Part shown: piece by piece, positions 6,199 through 7,861 of the stretch | How positions within the stretch are numbered: position 1 is the stretch's first letter | Layout: each line of letters opens with the position of its first letter | Source: an uncultured Oribacterium sp. | GTDB taxonomy: Bacteria > Bacillota > Clostridia > Lachnospirales > Lachnospiraceae | Assembly (NCBI GenBank): GCA_900772695.1 | Contig: CAAGRO010000229.1 | Span: 1 to 7,861, forward strand | Direction: 5' to 3' | DNA length: 7,861 bases | The notes under the pieces: model-generated | Databases searched by the model: none | Seen by the model: only the letters and a program-made list of their open reading frames with translations | What the model was told of the DNA's origin: nothing | Program-made: the position numbers and the translations under genes

Positions 6199-6202
6199 GG
6201 GG
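6188..6202. promoter_or_regulatory. Palindrome over the pyr -35 box, possible operator
   Basis: CCCCTTTGCAAGGGG is a perfect 6-bp inverted repeat with a 3-bp centre, lying exactly on the -35 hexamer of the pyr promoter. A protein bound here would block RNA polymerase, so a repressor site is plausible. A chance overlap cannot be excluded, since TTGCAA is itself palindromic. Confidence 0.4.
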
Positions 6203-6217
6203 CGAAATCGGCCATTC

Positions 6218-6446
6218 GAACCGCCAGAGGGGCGGCAACGGAGGCACAGTACTCCGAGACCGGTTCAATCTAAGCCGGGGACCCTAAGTGGCACTAGGCC
6301 CTCTGCAATCGCTGAGTTTTCTTCATGAAAACTCAGCGTTGCTAGAGGGTTCCATGGAGAGATAGCACCAAGTGCCACTAAGGGGACCCGGCTTGATTTC
6401 ACACGGTCTCTACGTATGGCCTCCGTTGCCGCCCCTCCGGCGGTTC
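6218..6446. repeat. 229-bp nearly fully self-complementary element (giant hairpin, MITE-like or structured RNA)
   Basis: The 28-nt ends 6218-6245 and 6419-6446 pair at 27 positions; the remaining pair (6226/6438) is G-U if transcribed on the minus strand. Further paired blocks follow inward: GAGACCG/CGGTCTC (6256-6262, 6404-6410); AAGCCGGG/CCCGGCTT (6272-6279, 6387-6394); after a tandem GA/GA mismatch CCCT/AGGG (6282-6285, 6381-6384); AGTGGCACT/AGTGCCACT (6287-6295, 6371-6379); CCCTCT/AGAGGG (6299-6304, 6344-6349); GCAA/TTGC; and a 12-bp terminal stem (6310-6321, 6327-6338) with a 5-nt loop. An 18-nt bulge (6350-6367) sits in the right arm. It lies in the gap between the HicB-like gene and the pyr promoter, with no U-run and no obvious target duplication. 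A non-autonomous mobile element or a structured RNA are both possible. Confidence 0.7.
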
Positions 6447-6457
6447 TGACTGAACCT

Positions 6458-6730
6458 CTATTCGTCCCAGCCTTCACGTGGCATGATGATCATCATGTCG
6501 ATGTATTTCTCGCCTGGTGCCAGGTGCACATCGGCCTTCACGGTGTGTGGCGGGAGATCGTTGGTGTCCTCGAGTTCGAGCTGGATCCAGTTGATGGCGT
6601 TATAGCGGGCATCGGCGAGGGCCTCCTCTTCGGTCGGGCCGACGCCGTAGCAGTCGTCGAGGTCCAGGAAATCGACGCGGTAGCCGTCGCTTGTTTTGTT
6701 TCGAATGATGGCTGGATAATATAAGGTCAT
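6458..6730 (-). CDS. HicB-like small protein, no HicA partner seen
   Basis: A 90-residue protein resembling the HicB antitoxin N-terminal domain: YYPAIIRNKTSDGYRVDFLD, then DDCYGVGPTEEEALADARYNAINWIQ, then a short tail with LPPHTV. In this family the fold is a partly degraded RNase-H-like beta-alpha domain that neutralises the HicA RNase. No C-terminal helix-turn-helix or ribbon-helix-helix extension is present, and no HicA-like gene is adjacent in the window, so it is an orphan HicB-like protein whose role I cannot state. The start at 6730 is 3 nt after the stop codon of the AraC-family gene, with a modest AGAGGA (6741-6746) 10 nt upstream, so translation is probably coupled to that gene. 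A 229-bp palindrome follows shortly after its stop. Confidence 0.75.
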   Translation of the reverse strand: MTLYYPAIIRNKTSDGYRVDFLDLDDCYGVGPTEEEALADARYNAINWIQLELEDTNDLPPHTVKADVHLAPGEKYIDMMIIMPREGWDE

Positions 6731-6733
6731 GGT

Positions 6734-7624
6734 TTAATCGTCCTCTCTTCCAAACTGTTTACGATATTTATGTGGTGTCTGTCCCATGAAGGAACGGAAG
6801 ATCTTGATGAAGTTTCCGATATTATGGAAACCGCACTGTTCCGCGATCTCATAGACATGGGTGTCGGAGTCCTTCAGGAGGCGCGCCGCCTGCTCCACGC
6901 GATAGGCATTGATATAATCGAGTGGAGACTCGCCGGTCACGCTTCCGAAGAAGCGGATGAAGTACTGCTCGTTCAGGCCGGTGAGCTCCGACAGGTTCCG
7001 GACATAGATTTTCTCCTGGTAGTGCGCACGGATGTACTGGATGGTCTCCTTGATGGCGAGCACCTGTTTCTCCGACTCGCTCTCCTCCTTCTCATGGATG
7101 AGAGCGTTCGCATCGAACAGTGCGATGAGGCGCAGGAGATCCGCCGTGATCATCAGCTGATCGGCGACCGCCGGCAGCGCGTAGGTCCGGACACTGCTTT
7201 CTTCCTGCTCGGTCTTCGTTCCGTAATCCCGGAAACGACGCACCATTTCATTAAAGATACGCAGGACCTGCAGGAAACCGAAATCCGATACGGTGATGAA
7301 ATCGGAAAAGCAGAGCCGTCCGTCAGCGAGCGGCTCGAGCAGGCCGGTATTGACCGGGTCCTCCGCCGGACGGAAGCAGAGATCCGCGAGATGAAAGCGG
7401 AGGGAGTAGGCATTGCCCTTCGTCCCGATGGACTCAAGCTTGCGCAGCACTCCGGCGTTTACGATGCAGATGCACTCATCCTGGATCTCATACTCCCGCA
7501 GGTTCAGGGTCAGCTTGTAGTGACCGTTCTTAAAATAGATGATCTCCGGGTCATCATGCCAGTTGAGACTCACCTTCAGCCGCTCTTCTGCTGTATTGAT
7601 TGACTCATAAAGTATCGCGTTCAT
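6734..7624 (-). CDS. AraC/XylS-family transcriptional regulator
   Basis: A 296-residue DNA-binding regulator. The C-terminal 100 residues have the two helix-turn-helix units of the AraC family: the first around residues 206-227 (ending NEQYFIRFF), the second around 256-279 (IAEQCGFHNIGNFIKIFR), followed by the signature GQTPHKYRK. The N-terminal part (about 25-110, including IYFKNGHYKLTLNL) looks like a cupin-type sensing domain; the ligand cannot be told. The ATG at 7624 is chosen, with GGAG 5 nt upstream. A TTG at 7666 would also be in frame but overlaps the leader and has no clear ribosome binding site. It appears cotranscribed with the HicB-like gene. It lies upstream of the pyr operon but has its own promoter, so a role in pyrimidine control is unproven. 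Confidence 0.9.
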   Translation of the reverse strand: MNAILYESINTAEERLKVSLNWHDDPEIIYFKNGHYKLTLNLREYEIQDECICIVNAGVLRKLESIGTKGNAYSLRFHLADLCFRPAEDPVNTGLLEPLADGRLCFSDFITVSDFGFLQVLRIFNEMVRRFRDYGTKTEQEESSVRTYALPAVADQLMITADLLRLIALFDANALIHEKEESESEKQVLAIKETIQYIRAHYQEKIYVRNLSELTGLNEQYFIRFFGSVTGESPLDYINAYRVEQAARLLKDSDTHVYEIAEQCGFHNIGNFIKIFRSFMGQTPHKYRKQFGREDD

Positions 7625-7680
7625 CCTGTCTCCGATTCCGACTATCGCCGAACTATACTCTCCCAAAATAATATAAAGTC

Positions 7681-7709
7681 ATGATAGCATAATTTTTTTA
7701 CGCAATCAA
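7681..7709 (-). promoter_or_regulatory. Predicted promoter of the AraC-family gene
   Basis: Minus-strand TTGATT (7704-7709), a 17-nt A-rich spacer and TATCAT (7681-7686) with an extended TGC element. The predicted start near 7674 gives a leader of about 50 nt. Confidence 0.6.
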
Positions 7710-7727
7710 ACCATTTTGTGTGAGGCA

Positions 7728-7741
7728 ATTTTTCGAAAAAT
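7728..7741. promoter_or_regulatory. 14-bp palindrome upstream of the AraC-family promoter
   Basis: ATTTTTCGAAAAAT is a perfect palindrome centred about 60 bp upstream of the predicted transcription start, a position common for activator sites. The region is A+T-rich, so a chance palindrome is possible. Confidence 0.3.
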
Positions 7742-7770
7742 CAGTTTTATGTCAGAGGAGCTCTCGAAAA

Positions 7771-7806
7771 CATATAAAAAGGCGCCCACCAAATCGGTGA
7801 ACGCCT
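7771..7806 (-). terminator. Rho-independent terminator of the preceding gene
   Basis: On the minus strand AGGCG, two U-G pairs and CACC form an 11-bp stem (7796-7806 with 7780-7790) around a 5-nt loop, followed directly by TTTTTATATG. It starts 6 nt after the stop codon of the truncated gene at the window edge and separates it from the AraC-family gene. Confidence 0.85.
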
Positions 7807-7812
7807 GAATGT

Positions 7813-7861
7813 TTACTCCTCGCCGCGGTCATAGGTCTCGAGCTTGTCGAGGGCCTCGACC
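7813..7861 (-). CDS. C-terminal end of an unidentified gene (partial)
   Basis: Only the last 15 or so codons are in the window, reading VEALDKLETYDRGEE before a TAA stop, directly followed by an intrinsic terminator. The acidic tail gives no family assignment. The reading frame is supported by the stop and terminator placement only. Confidence 0.55.
   Translation of the reverse strand, partial: VEALDKLETYDRGEE

Larger units (their letters stand above)
7625..7812 (-). other. Intergenic region upstream of the AraC-family gene
   Basis: This 188-nt A+T-rich stretch contains, in transcription order, the intrinsic terminator of the preceding gene (7771-7806), a 14-bp palindrome (7728-7741), a predicted promoter (7681-7709) and a leader of about 50 nt for the regulator. 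I see nothing else in it. Confidence 0.7.

Noticed and set aside
6134..6268. N-terminal extension of pyrC by 45 residues
   Set aside because: It would translate through the predicted promoter and into the long palindrome; the internal start has AGGAGG and matches the family N-terminus.
6265..6477. Small minus-strand frame inside the giant palindrome
   Set aside because: It coincides with the inverted repeat, has no ribosome binding site that I can see, and its composition follows from the repeat.

Overview
This window is most of a de novo pyrimidine (UMP) biosynthesis operon, read entirely on the minus strand. It is preceded by an AraC-type regulator with a small HicB-like gene and by the last codons of an unidentified gene. 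The pairing of class 1B dihydroorotate dehydrogenase (pyrD) with its Fe-S/FAD subunit pyrK, a catalytic/regulatory ATCase pair (pyrB-pyrI), strong AGGAGG ribosome binding sites and a moderately high G+C content suggest a Bacillota (Clostridia-like) anaerobe. I cannot name the genus.

Layout in the direction of transcription (from high to low coordinates): end of an unknown gene (7813-7861) with a rho-independent terminator (7771-7806); palindrome and promoter; AraC-family regulator (6734-7624); HicB-like protein (6458-6730); a 229-bp nearly fully self-complementary element (6218-6446); the pyr promoter with a palindrome over its -35 box (6170-6202); pyrC (4808-6133), pyrK (3922-4647), pyrD (3017-3928), pyrF (2196-2894), pyrE (1369-2013), pyrB (260-1177) and pyrI (1-248, running off the window). 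carA/carB and pyrR are not in the window.

Together the enzymes cover carbamoyl phosphate plus aspartate to carbamoyl aspartate (PyrB/PyrI), ring closure (PyrC), oxidation to orotate with NAD+ (PyrD/PyrK), OMP formation (PyrE) and UMP formation (PyrF). Subunits that form a hetero-complex are packed tightly: pyrK-pyrD overlap by 7 nt and pyrB-pyrI are 11 nt apart. The other junctions have 122-191 nt spacers with RNA-like secondary structure: a three-way junction with a GAAA-capped arm before pyrB, and a tandem 45-nt hairpin repeat with covarying pairs between pyrF and pyrE. In several of these stems the odd pair is a G-U wobble on the transcribed (minus) strand and a mismatch on the other strand, which argues for selection at the RNA level. 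These spacers and the 229-bp palindrome upstream of the promoter are the parts of the window that ordinary annotation would not explain.
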